Positions 53,836 to 64,000 of a stretch of 64,000 bases of DNA are shown here, in pieces. The notes under the pieces were generated by a model. That model had not been told where the DNA came from and ran no database searches. It was given only the letters and a program-made list of their open reading frames with translations. The translations under genes were made by a program, and so were the position numbers. Origin of the DNA: Diorhabda sublineata (taxonomy: Eukaryota; Arthropoda; Insecta; Coleoptera; Chrysomelidae); assembly GCF_026230105.1 (NCBI RefSeq), contig NC_079483.1, positions 5,635,312 through 5,699,311 of the forward strand, read 5' to 3'. Numbering within the stretch: the stretch's first letter is position 1; every line of letters begins with the position of its first letter.

Positions 53836-54920
53836 GTCGAATTAGAGTCCAGCGAGGCAGGTTACTCTGGGAGATCGCCAGGTACCCCAGAGGCACCTCA
53901 AATTCTCCTCTTTAGCTATTGTAAATCAGCGTAAAATAATGGACTCAGCAGGAATCACTATATCAAGGGCGACTATCTAAAGAGGCTAAGCATTTGCATT
54001 CTATGGGGTTCCGATGAAACTATACTACTCAGACTATGGTTGTTTTATCTATATGTACGTTTTCAAGTGTAAGACTGTATACAACACCGCTCTTCGTCTC
54101 TGTCTTGGTTGCTTCCGCTCTAGTCTTGTTATCAGTGTCATTGTTGAAGCTAATGACTACTATCATCAAGACGACAATCTCTTCTTCTGTCATTACATCT
54201 GCCTTCTTCTCCTCCTTCGACCTTCTATCTTGATGAATCATGTACATGTACATGTCTATAAATCCTTTATGAAAAATCCTCTATATTAGAGGCTTCAAAA
54301 CTAACTCCAATATCGATTGTGCACTAAGACATGTAGAGTTTAAATTGTCAAATATGGCATCCTTTAGGCTTTGTACTGATTCTCTTTCGTTTATATAGTC
54401 AATTAAATTGAAATTCTTCGATCATCCAATAGTCCAAAGTATACATGACGTCTCCTAAACTCTCATTGCTTATATTAGTCTCTGACTTTTACTGGAATCA
54501 GTGGAAACAAATCTGAAGATCGTCACGACAAAGAAGTCTTCAATAAATTCTAGTTCAGCTTGATGACTTCAACATCCAAGAATCTTACAGAGCAAGAATA
54601 AGAGTGTAGCACATAAATCCATCATCAAGACCTTGTATTAACAACATAAAACTTCTTCTTATTGTGCTCTTTGACGTTGGCAATCACAATGGCGACTTGG
54701 TCTATCGAAAGACATGACCGACAGTTTTCGATATTTAACTGTTGACAACAGTGTCTATGCAAGAAACGTTCCATTTTCTTGTAATATTCGTTTATGTAAC
54801 CCCCGCTTTTCAATTGCTTCTATACAATTAATTTTAGCTATCTTTGGTATCCAGACAATAGATCGAATACAACATGATCTCATCTTCTGGAAAGTTGCAT
54901 GGTTAGATTTATTCCTGCTT
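53836..54920. other. non-coding, no feature recognised
   Basis: Open frames on both strands between 54014 and 54986 show no family resemblance; the last runs into the 184-bp array. Confidence 0.4.
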
Positions 54921-56030
54921 TATCCGGGTCCAGTTACTCGTTGGAAACACTCATTAATCTGTAATGACGCATTGAGATATACTTGACAGAAATTCCCCAT
55001 CCAGGATGTACCCTACAGTTCAATTTAAACATGTCGTAACTTGTTAAGATTAGTTTTTTGATCTATGAACAGTACAATTACTTTATCATTCTTCTTTTAA
55101 TGATTACCCAGGTCCAGTTGCTCGTTAGAAACACTCATTAATCTGTAATGACGCATTGAGGTATACTTGACAGAAATACCCCATCCAGGATGTACCCTAC
55201 AGCTCAATTTAAACATGTCGTAACTTGTTAAGATTAGTTTTTTGATCTATGAACAGTACAATTACTTTATCATTCTTCTTTTAATGATTATCCAGGTCCA
55301 GTTGCTCGTTAGAAACACTCATTAATCTGTAATGACGCATTGAGGTATACTTGACAGAAATTCTCCATCCGGGATGTACCCTACAGCTCAATTTAAACAT
55401 GTCGTAACTTGTTAAGATTAGTTTTTTGATCTATGAACAGTACAATTACTTTATCATTCTTCTTTTAATGATTATCCAGGTCCAGTTGCTCGTTAGAAAC
55501 ACTCATTAATCTGTAATGACGCATTGAGGTATACTTGACAGAAATTCTCCATCCGGGATGTACCCTACAGCTCAATTTAAACATGTCGTAACTTGTTAAG
55601 ATTAGTTTTTTGATCTATGAACAGTACAATTACTTTATCATTCTTCTTTTAATGATTATCCAGGTCCAGTTGCTCGTTAGAAACACTCATTAATCTCTAA
55701 TGACGCATTGAGGTATACTTGACAGAAATTCTCCATCCGGAATGTACCCTACAGTTCAATTTAAACATGTCGTAACTTGTTAAGATTAGTTTTTTGATCT
55801 ATGAACAGTACAATTACTTTATCATTCTTCTTTTAATGATTATCCAGGTCCAGTTGCTCGTTAGAAACACTCATTAATCTGTAATGACGCATTGAGGTAT
55901 ACTTGACAGAAATTCCCCATCCAGGATGTACCCTACAGTTCAATTTAAACATGTCGTAACTTGTTAAGATTAGTTTTTTGATCTATGAAGAGTACAATTA
56001 CTTTATCATTCTTCTTTTAATCATTATCTT
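54921..56030 (+). repeat. tandem array, 184-bp monomer, six copies
   Basis: CATTAATCTGTAATGACGCA (one copy has CTCT for CTGT) occurs at 54952, 55136, 55320, 55504, 55688 and 55872, always 184 bp apart. Each unit also carries TCCAGGTCCAGTTGCTCGTT, GATGTACCCTACAG, ACATGTCGTAACTTGTTAAG and TACTTTATCATTCTTCTTTT. Units 2-6 differ at only a few bases, and units 3 and 4 look identical over most of their length. The first unit is more diverged. No coding sequence. Confidence 0.95.
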
Positions 56031-56382
56031 TTTGTTCATTGATGAGTAGGAGCAAAAAAATACGTGAAATTAAAGGAAATCGTTTCAATAGAGAAGTTTT
56101 GAGTCTTGAAGATCGTTCGCGTTCAAATTGTCTCCCTACGTTGGCTACTTAGGTTACAGAAGTAGGAAATCGAGTGAATTGATGAAGAATCTGAAGAAAC
56201 CTGTTGTACAATGCAAAATTCTTCCTATCACAGTTTTTTAATTTTCCAAGAGGGGTGGTAAGGGGGTGTAAACACTGAGTATCATCAAGGCCACAGCAAA
56301 ATGAGTCTATCTTCCACGATGTTGCTGACCTTTAACGGTTTTCTCAATGTCCAATCCTCTCAAATGAGTCCCGCTTCGATTT

Positions 56383-58012
56383 AGTACAGTTATTCAAGTT
56401 TAAAATCGACCGAAACCTAGCAATTTTAAAGACCTTCATCGATCTTCTTGCAAATTTGGAATTAAGTTCATTTTACGCTCCTCTTCAAACCTGACTGGGT
56501 CGCAAAGTATGCTTTCTATTTTTAAGGGGTGAAAATCCCCCTTTATTCCAATAAATTAAAAACTAATGAATTAAAGCGGTAATAGGCTATAATTATGTTC
56601 AAATATAATAAATGTTGATTGTTTTGTATCATGACTTTAATATTTTGATATTTTACAGATCGCCTACCCTTAAAAACAACCCTTCATACAAAGATTATTT
56701 AAAAAATGTGGTAAAAATCATGAATTTTTTCTTATTTTGGATCGTAATAGGAGAATTTTTTTCTTCAAGTATAAGCAATCTGACTCTCAATATTTTTCAT
56801 AATGCAACCACCAGAAACCACCCCTCAAAATGGAAAAAATTACAAATTTTTAAATGGAAGCAGTTATAGGGCTCAGAATGTTGAAATATGTGAAATTATT
56901 GAAGTTTAATGTAAGTAATATTTCTATTTTTATATTTAACTACCCTTAAAAACTACCCTAATATAGTTATTTAAAAAACTTTTAGGCAAAATTCTTCTTC
57001 AGAGAATTTTCATGTTTAAGAATAAAAAAGACTTTGCCTTAGCATTGAAATCAATACTTTAAACGCTTATATTTCGTTTAATTTTCAAGCTACGTGATTT
57101 AAAAAAGCGAAATGTTTAGTAAAATAAAAGCTGAATTTTAATTATAAAAATTTCTTTTGTTGATCCAATAGTTTTTGAGATATTTTGAAAAAATAATGTT
57201 TTTTTTAAAAATCGAAAAAAAAAAATTTCACATTAAACAACTTTTTTCGAAATATACGTGTTGCAAACCATTCAAACTTTTTGAACGTGTTGTTAGGGCT
57301 TAAATAAAGATAATTTTACATGGGCTACGATTAATTTCAATTTTACCGCACATAGTGTCAAATTTATCGACATTTTTTTTTAAATTCGAGTTACTTAACT
57401 TATTTTCGTCATAACTCGATTAATTTTCATGCTACACGATTTTATAAAAGCTCATTTTAAAGGTCTAAAAAAGTACTTTAAGAATGTTTATTACAATTTT
57501 TTATGAAAAATTGATCGTTTTTCCGTTATTTGAGCTCAAACCTCTGCATACATTTTCGAAAATGAAAAAATTGGCTTTCAGTAATTCATAAATTACTGAA
57601 TATTATTTAAAAAATTTCATTCAAACTGACTAATTTCTTTCTTTTTTATTAGCTTCAATTTTGATAAGGATAATTTTTTCCAGAAAATGCGTAATTTTCG
57701 AGTTTTTCGTGAAAAAATATTGAAAAACTTGTTTTTTTTTTAATTTTCAATCGCGAATAACTCAGAAATGATTGAGTTGAATAAAAAACTTCATTCAACA
57801 TTTTCTGTACAAAATTCAATTATCTATAGATTAATTTGGAATTTTAAATTTCCACCCCCTAGTAAGGGTGGCATTCACCACTGCTGTAGAAGCATACATT
57901 GGCACCGAATCAGGTTTGTCATTGGCATCATTTTTGAACTTCTGTCAAAATTTCAAACTAATCCGTGAAGGTCTTAAAAATTGCGAGGCGATTTGCTTGA
58001 TTCACTGTACTA
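56383..58012 (+). repeat. 1.6-kb dispersed repeat, copy 2 (complete)
   Basis: The best-preserved copy, 1630 bp. It starts AGTACAGTTATTCAAG and ends with the complement form CTTGATTCACTGTACT; inside each end is CAATTTTAAAGACCTTCA or its complement. Thus it has imperfect terminal inverted repeats of about 50-60 bp. The interior is AT-rich, with many TTTTTCGTGAAAAA-type small palindromes and no transposase. It is inverted relative to copy 1 at 3656-5158. Confidence 0.85.
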
Positions 58013-58690
58013 ATTCAGGTTTTGCAGTGTTGTAAGCGAGTTTCATATTGAATCAAAACATTAGTTTTTAGTTTCTTTCCGAATCATACATTTGTTGTTG
58101 TTCCATCGAAGAGAAACTCTACAATATTTGTAAACAAGCGGCAACTCGAACAAATCACTTTTTTATAATCCCGATGTATAACTTCACGTAATATAATTAG
58201 ATAGTATATAAAATCTAGAAGTACGAAGCTCCAAACCATAACAAAACCTTAGATAAACCATAATGATAATCAGTTATTAAAATAAATAAGCGACAGAAGA
58301 GGAACCGTTGCGTGAAGGTAGTTTCTGTGACCCCTGTTTATCAACCATATCACTTCTGTATTTAACAAGTGAAAATTAAGTGGACCATGAAGGTCATGGT
58401 TATAAAATATAGAAAAGAAACTAGATGAAATGAAATGGATCACTTTGTCATTCTAAGAATATGAATGAAATAACTTCAACGTAATATGACTGGTAAAATT
58501 TTACGATTACTTTTATCATAAAAAGAAAATATTCATTAGATAATTATACTAAAAAAAGTGTAAATTATATAAACGAATCTTCTTAAGGGATTTACTAATT
58601 TATCGAATCGTAATCGGCCTTTTAGATTAGATTTAGATCGGCATAAGCCAGACAACATGTGAAACACGTACCAGAAATTCTTATAAACGG
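58013..58690. other. non-coding, no feature recognised
   Basis: Nothing recognised on either strand. Confidence 0.4.
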
Positions 58691-58699
58691 GCTCTGTTG

Positions 58700-59240
58700 C
58701 CGACGCACCGCATTCTAAATCACCGGCTCTCTACAACCAATACTGTAACGCAAGCACTATCGAGTTTACCGTCTGCGTATCCTTCACGAACTTTACCAGG
58801 ATGATTTCGATTGGAATTTTGCGCTACTTTGGATACAATCAGGATGATCCGCAGCTCCAGCATTCCATATTTTGATACTGAAACGACCAGAATCCTCATG
58901 TCTTCATAAAAGAAGCATTGAACCTGCCTGGGGTGTATGTGCGAACAGGTTAGCATAGATATGCAGACGAGTATTATTGGAGTAGCCCAAACTGTTATGT
59001 GATCTGACACTCTGTGATTTCTTCCTGTAGAGACTTCTCAAGGACTGCGTTTTTGCAAGAGGTCCAAGCACCTTTCTAACTGCAGTTGCAGAAGAACTAA
59101 AAACTATTCGCGGATAGCTCGACATGCGTCGCCTGATTCTCCATTGAGAAACGTTACCGTGAATGCATTTAACAAAATGAGTATCAATTTGAACCCATTT
59201 TTGAGTCCCTTTTGTAATTTTTGATAAATAAATTTATTTT
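58700..59240 (+). pseudogene. mariner-like transposase relic
   Basis: Plus strand: YRLRILHELYQDDFDWNFAL near 58770, then (after a deletion and a stop) LCDFFL, a stop, RLLKDCVFARGPSTFLTAVA and EELKTIRG near 59000-59110. The (P)LCDFFLWG..KD.V motif and the L.EL...D element before it are those of the same broad transposase group as 46.2-47.2 kb. AATAAA lies near 59226. Confidence 0.5.
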
Positions 59241-60340
59241 GACACTGCATTATTTTCGTTTAATCCTATGGAGTCCTTACACAAATAAATGGTCGATTAT
59301 AGTGATCAGAATAGTAGTATCAGCCCCTGTCTCTTTATTTTGCATACACAAGCTAAACAACCTTATAAAAAACATCCCCAATTAAGCCACATTCCTTTAT
59401 TTGTACGGTTTCTTAAAATTTTCCACGATATATTTTACTGAAACTGATTTTCTTCAGTGAGTCAATGAGATTTTCCATGATATATTTCGAACGAAAATAC
59501 TATTGACTGCGCCATTTATAATCCTCCGGATCGAGAATTTATTAGATGTATAGCCCTTGGTATTCTATAGTTTTAACCTTTGAGATCTTGGTGAAATCAT
59601 TTTTTGAGCTTAGATACAAAAAATTTAGCAACTTTTCTAATAACTTCGAGGGTGGTGCGTATATAAATTGGAATTTTGTTATAACAATTTTCATTATTAA
59701 GTTACGGGGCGTTAAAAAAATTCGGTTTATATATGAACTACCCTCGAACAAAACAGAATTTTTACTTAATTACTTATGACACACTCTATGTATTTTCGAA
59801 ATTTGGTAACTTTGTTAGCATTTTACTTAATATAACGACGCGGTTTACATAGTTAATTTGATGATAAAATCAAATTTAAGTTAAGTAACTTTCATTTTTT
59901 TTTTTTCATAATAGCCAATTATAACAATAACCAAAATTTCTTTTTCTCAGAACGGACCACATATCGAGACAATTTTATTAAAAACCGGTCGTTTTTACAA
60001 TACGAATATCACACATAAAGTTAACAATGCAAAAAAATATCATTAACCTGTCGATTTCATACTGAGCCGCCGTATTTAATAGTACAATTTTTTTTAAAGC
60101 TCACTTTCCCTTCTAACTAGTTGCTCATTAAAAGAGAAAATCAATCACAGATCACAGATGTTTGAAATTATCATTACGGCGACCCTATGGGGCGATTGAA
60201 CTAAAAAAAATGAAAGAAATAAAGAATAAAAAATTACGTCTAATAAGTCTAGTTAATGATTAATTACGCCTTGGATTGTATGATGTTTAATCAAAAAATA
60301 TTAGGTTAAATTAGTATTGAAGAAACTTGTTTGTTTGTAT
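59241..60340. other. non-coding with one small hairpin
   Basis: Apart from the hairpin at 59645-59748 nothing is recognised. Confidence 0.4.
59645..59748. repeat. 104-bp hairpin
   Basis: TTCGAGGGTGGTGCGTATAT pairs imperfectly with ATATATGAACTACCCTCGAA across a loop of about 60 nt. The size is within the range of insect miRNA precursors, but a decayed MITE is more likely. Confidence 0.4.
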
Positions 60341-60344
60341 AAAA

Positions 60345-60660
60345 AATGCTAAAAAAATCATGGATCTATGCATATGGATCCGAAAATAAATAACAATCGA
60401 CTCTACGGATCTTTCAAAACCAAAAAAAGTTGTTGACGCACGAGGTACTTCGAAGCAAATGCTTTCGAATAACTGGACATGCCACCTCGCATCTGTTCCA
60501 TAAGAGCAACGTGGAATGGTGAATTCTGAATGGTGCACCAGCATTTGTTTGCCTGAAGTTTTCGACAACGCGAGCTTTTACACATCAAATCAAACAAAAA
60601 CGTTTTTGAACAGTCACAACATCGAATTGATGTCGTATAGTCCTGAATATAGTTATTTTC
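60345..60660 (+). pseudogene. mariner transposase fragment
   Basis: Plus strand: KNHGSMHMDPK / KSWIYAYGSENK near 60350 (after the first aspartate block DESWIYAYDPE), FQNQKKLLTHEVLRSKCF, ITGHATSHLFHKSNVEW, then near 60600 KRFLNSHNIELMSYSPEYS. This order is that of a mariner catalytic domain, with the second aspartate block decayed. It stops where the GC-rich palindrome at 60658 begins, so the recombinase element may have been inserted into it. Confidence 0.7.
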
Positions 60661-60779
60661 CTAACAAGTGCGGAAAGTGATACTTTCCCGCACGCGACTG
60701 CAGTTGTCCCGAACGACGCGGAGCGGAGATCGGGCAAGCGGTCAAGTGCGGGAAAGACACTTTACGCATGAGTTAGGAA
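60658..60779. repeat. nested GC-rich palindrome beside recombinase gene
   Basis: Three nested inverted repeats: TTCCTAAC (60658) with GTTAGGAA (60772), CTTTCCCGCAC (60683-60693) with GTGCGGGAAAG (60746-60756), and TTGTCCCGA with TCGGGCAA inside. The loop is CG-rich (ACGACGCGGAGCGGAGA), unlike the AT-rich surroundings. The GTGCGG(G)AAAG motif also occurs at 60667 and, inverted, at 62202-62212 on the other side of the recombinase gene, so these may be the element ends. Confidence 0.8.
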
Positions 60780-60906
60780 CATTATTTTTTCTACGACCAT
60801 ATATACAAAAAAGTATACCAACCCATTTTTCAAAAGTTATTTTATTCCAACAAACATAATAATATACAAAATTTATACAAAACTACGAAAATATAACTAA
60901 AAACTA

Positions 60907-62013
60907 CTAATTATTATAAATATTAATATTGAAAACACAATTTGTTGCATTCTGTAGACCAGTAAGAATTGCCGGCCCAGTGGAGTTATTTGGTTTCAAC
61001 TGGAAGGTAGATGACGTTGGTGAGGATGGCATCGGTTGCAGGTCGTATAAAGATGTCGATGACGGTGACGGCAACGGTTTTAAGTCATTTGTAGTACAGA
61101 GAATTTTATTTGAAATTTGTTTCTTCTGATTCTCGGAGTCCTCCAAATAGCTCTCAGCGACAGTAGTAGACTTCCAGCCACCCAGGCGCTTTAGGTTGGT
61201 TATTTCTTCGCCGGAGTCTGCTAGGAACGTTGCCGAAGAACGTCTGAAACTGTGTCTTGTATAACGTTCCGGATTAGGTAGGCGTAAATATGCGGCAATC
61301 TCTGCTGGCATCTTACCAAAAGTGTTTACGCCAACACATTGAACTCAGCATTTTCCATTCTGATAATGAATAAAAAATCGGCGGTGTGGAGTGGTAGGTG
61401 GTCGTAAATCTGCGTACTTTCTGTACAGCGTCAAATAGGTTCCATCATTTATTTCTTCAGATAAAACAAATGATCTTGACGAATGATTTTTGGAATCAAA
61501 AATTTTCACAACAATTGAGTTGCCTTTATCTTGAATGTCGTCGACAGTGATATTTACAAGCTCGGATCTGCGGAGAGCGCCAGCCAGTGCAAAAATGGTA
61601 CTCACTTTAATCATCAGGTATACCTCATCGGGAGCTAGCATAACCCTGGATATATCTCCTTTGGTAAAAACTTGTGCTTTCTGTGCTCGAAAACCAATAT
61701 TTTTTTGTTTAAGAAACGACGTTAGCTTATGGAAGTTTCCTATATCCAAATTTTGTTTTATTTTTACTAAACTTTTTACCATCGAATAGCGGGACCATAA
61801 TGTATTAGATTTCAAAACCTTACTTAGGTCTGAAAAATACGCCAGAAATACCTCTTCCTTATAAGTTTTGGCCCCTTTCTCCTTACACCATATAACAAAA
61901 TGGTCGTATTGCTTCTCATACCTTAGTCTGGATTTGGCAGGTAACAGCTCGGAATTAGCTTCATTTGCAGCCTTCAAAATGGCTTCGGTAAGTTCTTCGT
62001 CGGATGAATCCAT
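60907..62013 (-). pseudogene. Crypton-like tyrosine recombinase, one in-frame stop
   Basis: Tyrosine recombinases cut and rejoin DNA through a tyrosine; Cryptons are eukaryotic transposons that use one. The frame opens at ATG 62013 and reads 222 codons to a TGA at 61347-61345, then continues in the same frame to TAA at 60907 (368 residues if read through). The N-terminal helical core-binding region is about residues 25-110. Catalytic residues are R148/R149 (GALRRSEL), a lysine in DSKNHSSR (about 175), H254 and R257 (TRHSFRR), W280 (LGGWKS) and Y289 (ESYLEDS). The tail is proline/serine-rich (PLPSPSSTSLYDLQPMP) and ends ATNCVFNINIYNN. No intron or zinc finger was seen. With one lesion in 368 codons it is the best-preserved transposon gene here. 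Confidence 0.88.
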
Positions 62014-62194
62014 TAATATTATTGTATCGGATTTGGTTTAATGTGGTTTAATTTAGAAGAAGATTGTTCTTATTCGGTCACTTCCAAGGCGTTTTGAACA
62101 ACTTTGACGTTTTAGTAACAATTACACGCTTGGGTTGTCATAGCAACTGATATCAAACCCGGGTGGTTTGATAGTTGTTTCTCCTTTGAAAAAT

Positions 62195-62215
62195 GTCACT
62201 TTCCCGCACTAGTAG
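62195..62215. repeat. inverted GTGCGGGAAAG motif, right end
   Basis: TCACTTTCCCGCAC on the plus strand mirrors AAGTGCGGAAAGTGA at 60665-60679. Together they bracket the recombinase gene at a distance of about 1.55 kb and are the likely terminal inverted repeats. The exact borders and any duplication are unclear. Confidence 0.6.
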
Positions 62216-62229
62216 AAAAAATAAGTTTT

Positions 62230-62960
62230 TCTACAACTGAATAAGCAATTGATTGACCTCAATCTGGATGGACAATTTTCGACTAGAGAAAGATTAACAC
62301 CAACACAAATCGAAAACAGAATGAAAGATGTTTTCGGTGACATCTGTCCATAATGTTCAATAATTGAAAATTGTCCTCGAAAATCATTAGAAGATGAGCC
62401 ACGTGTGGGAGGTGCCCCGCCGTGCAAAAGCAGCGTTGAGTACAATGTTGTGAGCTTTTAGAGAGTGTAATCCAATCAGTTGTAAACAATTATGAACTTA
62501 TGGTTTTCAACTATGATCCTATGTCAAAAAGACATTCAATGGAGTAGCATTTGAAAGAATAGACCATGCTAAAAGAGCAAAAGTCACTAAAAGTACAAAA
62601 AAGTGCTATTTAGAACTGCAAAGGTTTCCTATTGATCAACTGTCAGGTATCAAATACAACTGTGTATATTTCTTTGATTTACTAAGTAGTTACATCAAAA
62701 AAATGAGTAAAAAGGGCGGTAAAATCAGTCTAGATGTGCGATAGCTCACGGACAATGCTGCAGCCCACAGTGCTTCGCTTTCCAAGACTACTATGTACGA
62801 ATTTAGCTTTATAGAATTGAACATTCACCATAATGCCCTGATCTGGACCCATCTATTTTTTGTTCGAAAAGCTTAATGCCGTATTAAGGGTTAAAAGATT
62901 TAATAGCGACGATGAAATCAAAGAGGCAATGTATCACAACTCCTGACCCACGAAAATTTG
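62230..62960 (+). pseudogene. mariner transposase relic
   Basis: Plus strand, badly decayed. RKSLEDEPRVGGAPPCK near 62370-62420 is the linker after the DNA-binding domain. YDPMSKRHSMEW near 62510 follows the lost first aspartate. DNAAAHSASLSKTTMYEF near 62750 is the second aspartate block, and NAVLRVKRFNSDDEIKEAM near 62870 is the C-terminal region. The third aspartate block is unreadable. Confidence 0.65.
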
Positions 62961-64000
62961 TCGCTGATTTTCTGTGATACAGTGAAAGTAACATCAAAAT
63001 TTTGGCCGCTAAGTGATATATTTTTCCGAATTTTACAAATAACTCGAAATCTATGCCAAATTTCGGAAAAAGTAAAAGGATCAAAAATGTAGTTTAAGAA
63101 ATTTTCTACAAAAAAGGTTCACAGTGATTTTTCCCTTAGAGTTGTCATTTCTTTGTAAAATGCGCTCTAGCTTCGGGGTCGAATCTTACTAAAAATTTTT
63201 TACGCCACGTATAATCTGAGGGAAATTACGTCCCCGTCTGACGAATAAACTGCTGTATCTCCTCGAAAACTGAACATTTAGGGACGAAAGAAAATGCATT
63301 TTACTAGTTGGAGTTTCTACTTTTCAATTGCATCTGCTAAAAAATTCAGACTTGTAAAATTTTCTTTGAAAACAATACGAACGTGATTGTTTTTTGCTGG
63401 TTGCCTGGATGAACTCAAAACACTTGTGTCCGTGACTCTTCTACACCCAGCAGCGAATCCTTGCTTGAGGTCGTCAATTAGATGATTACCTTTGAAATGA
63501 GACCAATTATAGCTTTGAACTCACTCTGTGATAGGAAAAAAACTACTTTTACTAATGTTAGATTTTTTCATAGTTGACAAGTTTGGTTAATTTTTTACAA
63601 TTTGTTGAAAACCAGCCATTTTAGCAAAATAATGAGAAAACTAAAGCATACATCTTGTAAATGAGTTGTCGAGCTTCAATTTCCTTCCCACATAAGTTTG
63701 TAAAACCTTCGGTTTACTATCAAAAATTTGAAAACTCGCCAAGAGCTCCAAAACGACATTTTTTTCTTAAATCTTTTTGCGATTTTCGAGGGTTTAGTTT
63801 TAACGCATCACCCTCTATATAGATATCCATCACAAAAAAAACTTCTTTCTACTGGGAGAGTTTCCTCAATCCATCAGCCGAAGATTCTACGGGTATAGAG
63901 GGCGCAAAACAGACAGACGACAAAATACATTTTATTGGTGCACGTGCAAAGTTTTAACGTTAATTGTTGAATGAAAATTGTGAAAAAAATAGTGAAAATG
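62961..64000. other. non-coding, no feature recognised
   Basis: No exon, repeat or RNA gene recognised up to the end of the window. Confidence 0.45.

Noticed and set aside
1..64000. tRNA, rRNA or other structured RNA genes
   Set aside because: No cloverleaf with internal promoter boxes or rRNA-like conserved text was noticed by eye; a covariance-model scan would be decisive.

Overview
This is eukaryotic genomic DNA, most likely from an insect. By eye it is about two-thirds A+T. It has spliced genes with GT-AG introns, many mariner-type relics, non-LTR retrotransposons and short interstitial (TTAGG)n tracts, the usual insect telomere motif. The mix of decayed transposons is typical of a large, repeat-rich genome such as a beetle's, but the order is inferred. 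I see no bacterial operons, CRISPR, tRNA or rRNA.

Two host genes are recognisable, and both were pieced together from exon homology and matching splice phases. (1) On the + strand, the 3' part of a Popeye-domain gene (bves/POPDC family) occupies four exons at 5281-5426, 8112-8332, 10656-10850 and 12767-12954. They encode 249 residues, and the 5' exons with the membrane segments lie before the window. (2) On the - strand, a storkhead-box gene (STOX1/2 family, knockout in flies) runs from 42749 down to 18519. Its seven exons join in phase into an 840-codon reading frame that includes the winged-helix storkhead domain. The genes converge, and their 3' ends flank a 1.4-kb minisatellite and a repeat-filled spacer (13.0-18.5 kb).

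Almost everything else is repeats. A non-LTR retrotransposon with a 12-bp target-site duplication sits in bves intron 2 (8.4-9.9 kb). A hAT element with a perfect 8-bp duplication sits in STOX intron 5 (20.8-22.6 kb), inside an older copy of a 1.6-kb repeat whose two other copies (3.7-5.2 and 56.4-58.0 kb) are inverted relative to each other. STOX intron 1 (14.3 kb) holds a head-to-head pair of nearly full-length mariners (36.5-39.5 kb) and pieces of LINEs, other transposons and an unnamed family.

Upstream of STOX (43-64 kb) are two tandem arrays with 186-bp and 184-bp monomers, more transposase relics, a 240-bp near-perfect hairpin, and at 60.7-62.2 kb a Crypton-like tyrosine-recombinase gene with its catalytic residues present, broken by one in-frame stop. 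That recombinase and the palindromic sequence beside it are the least decayed mobile-element module here and the best candidate for something poorly described.
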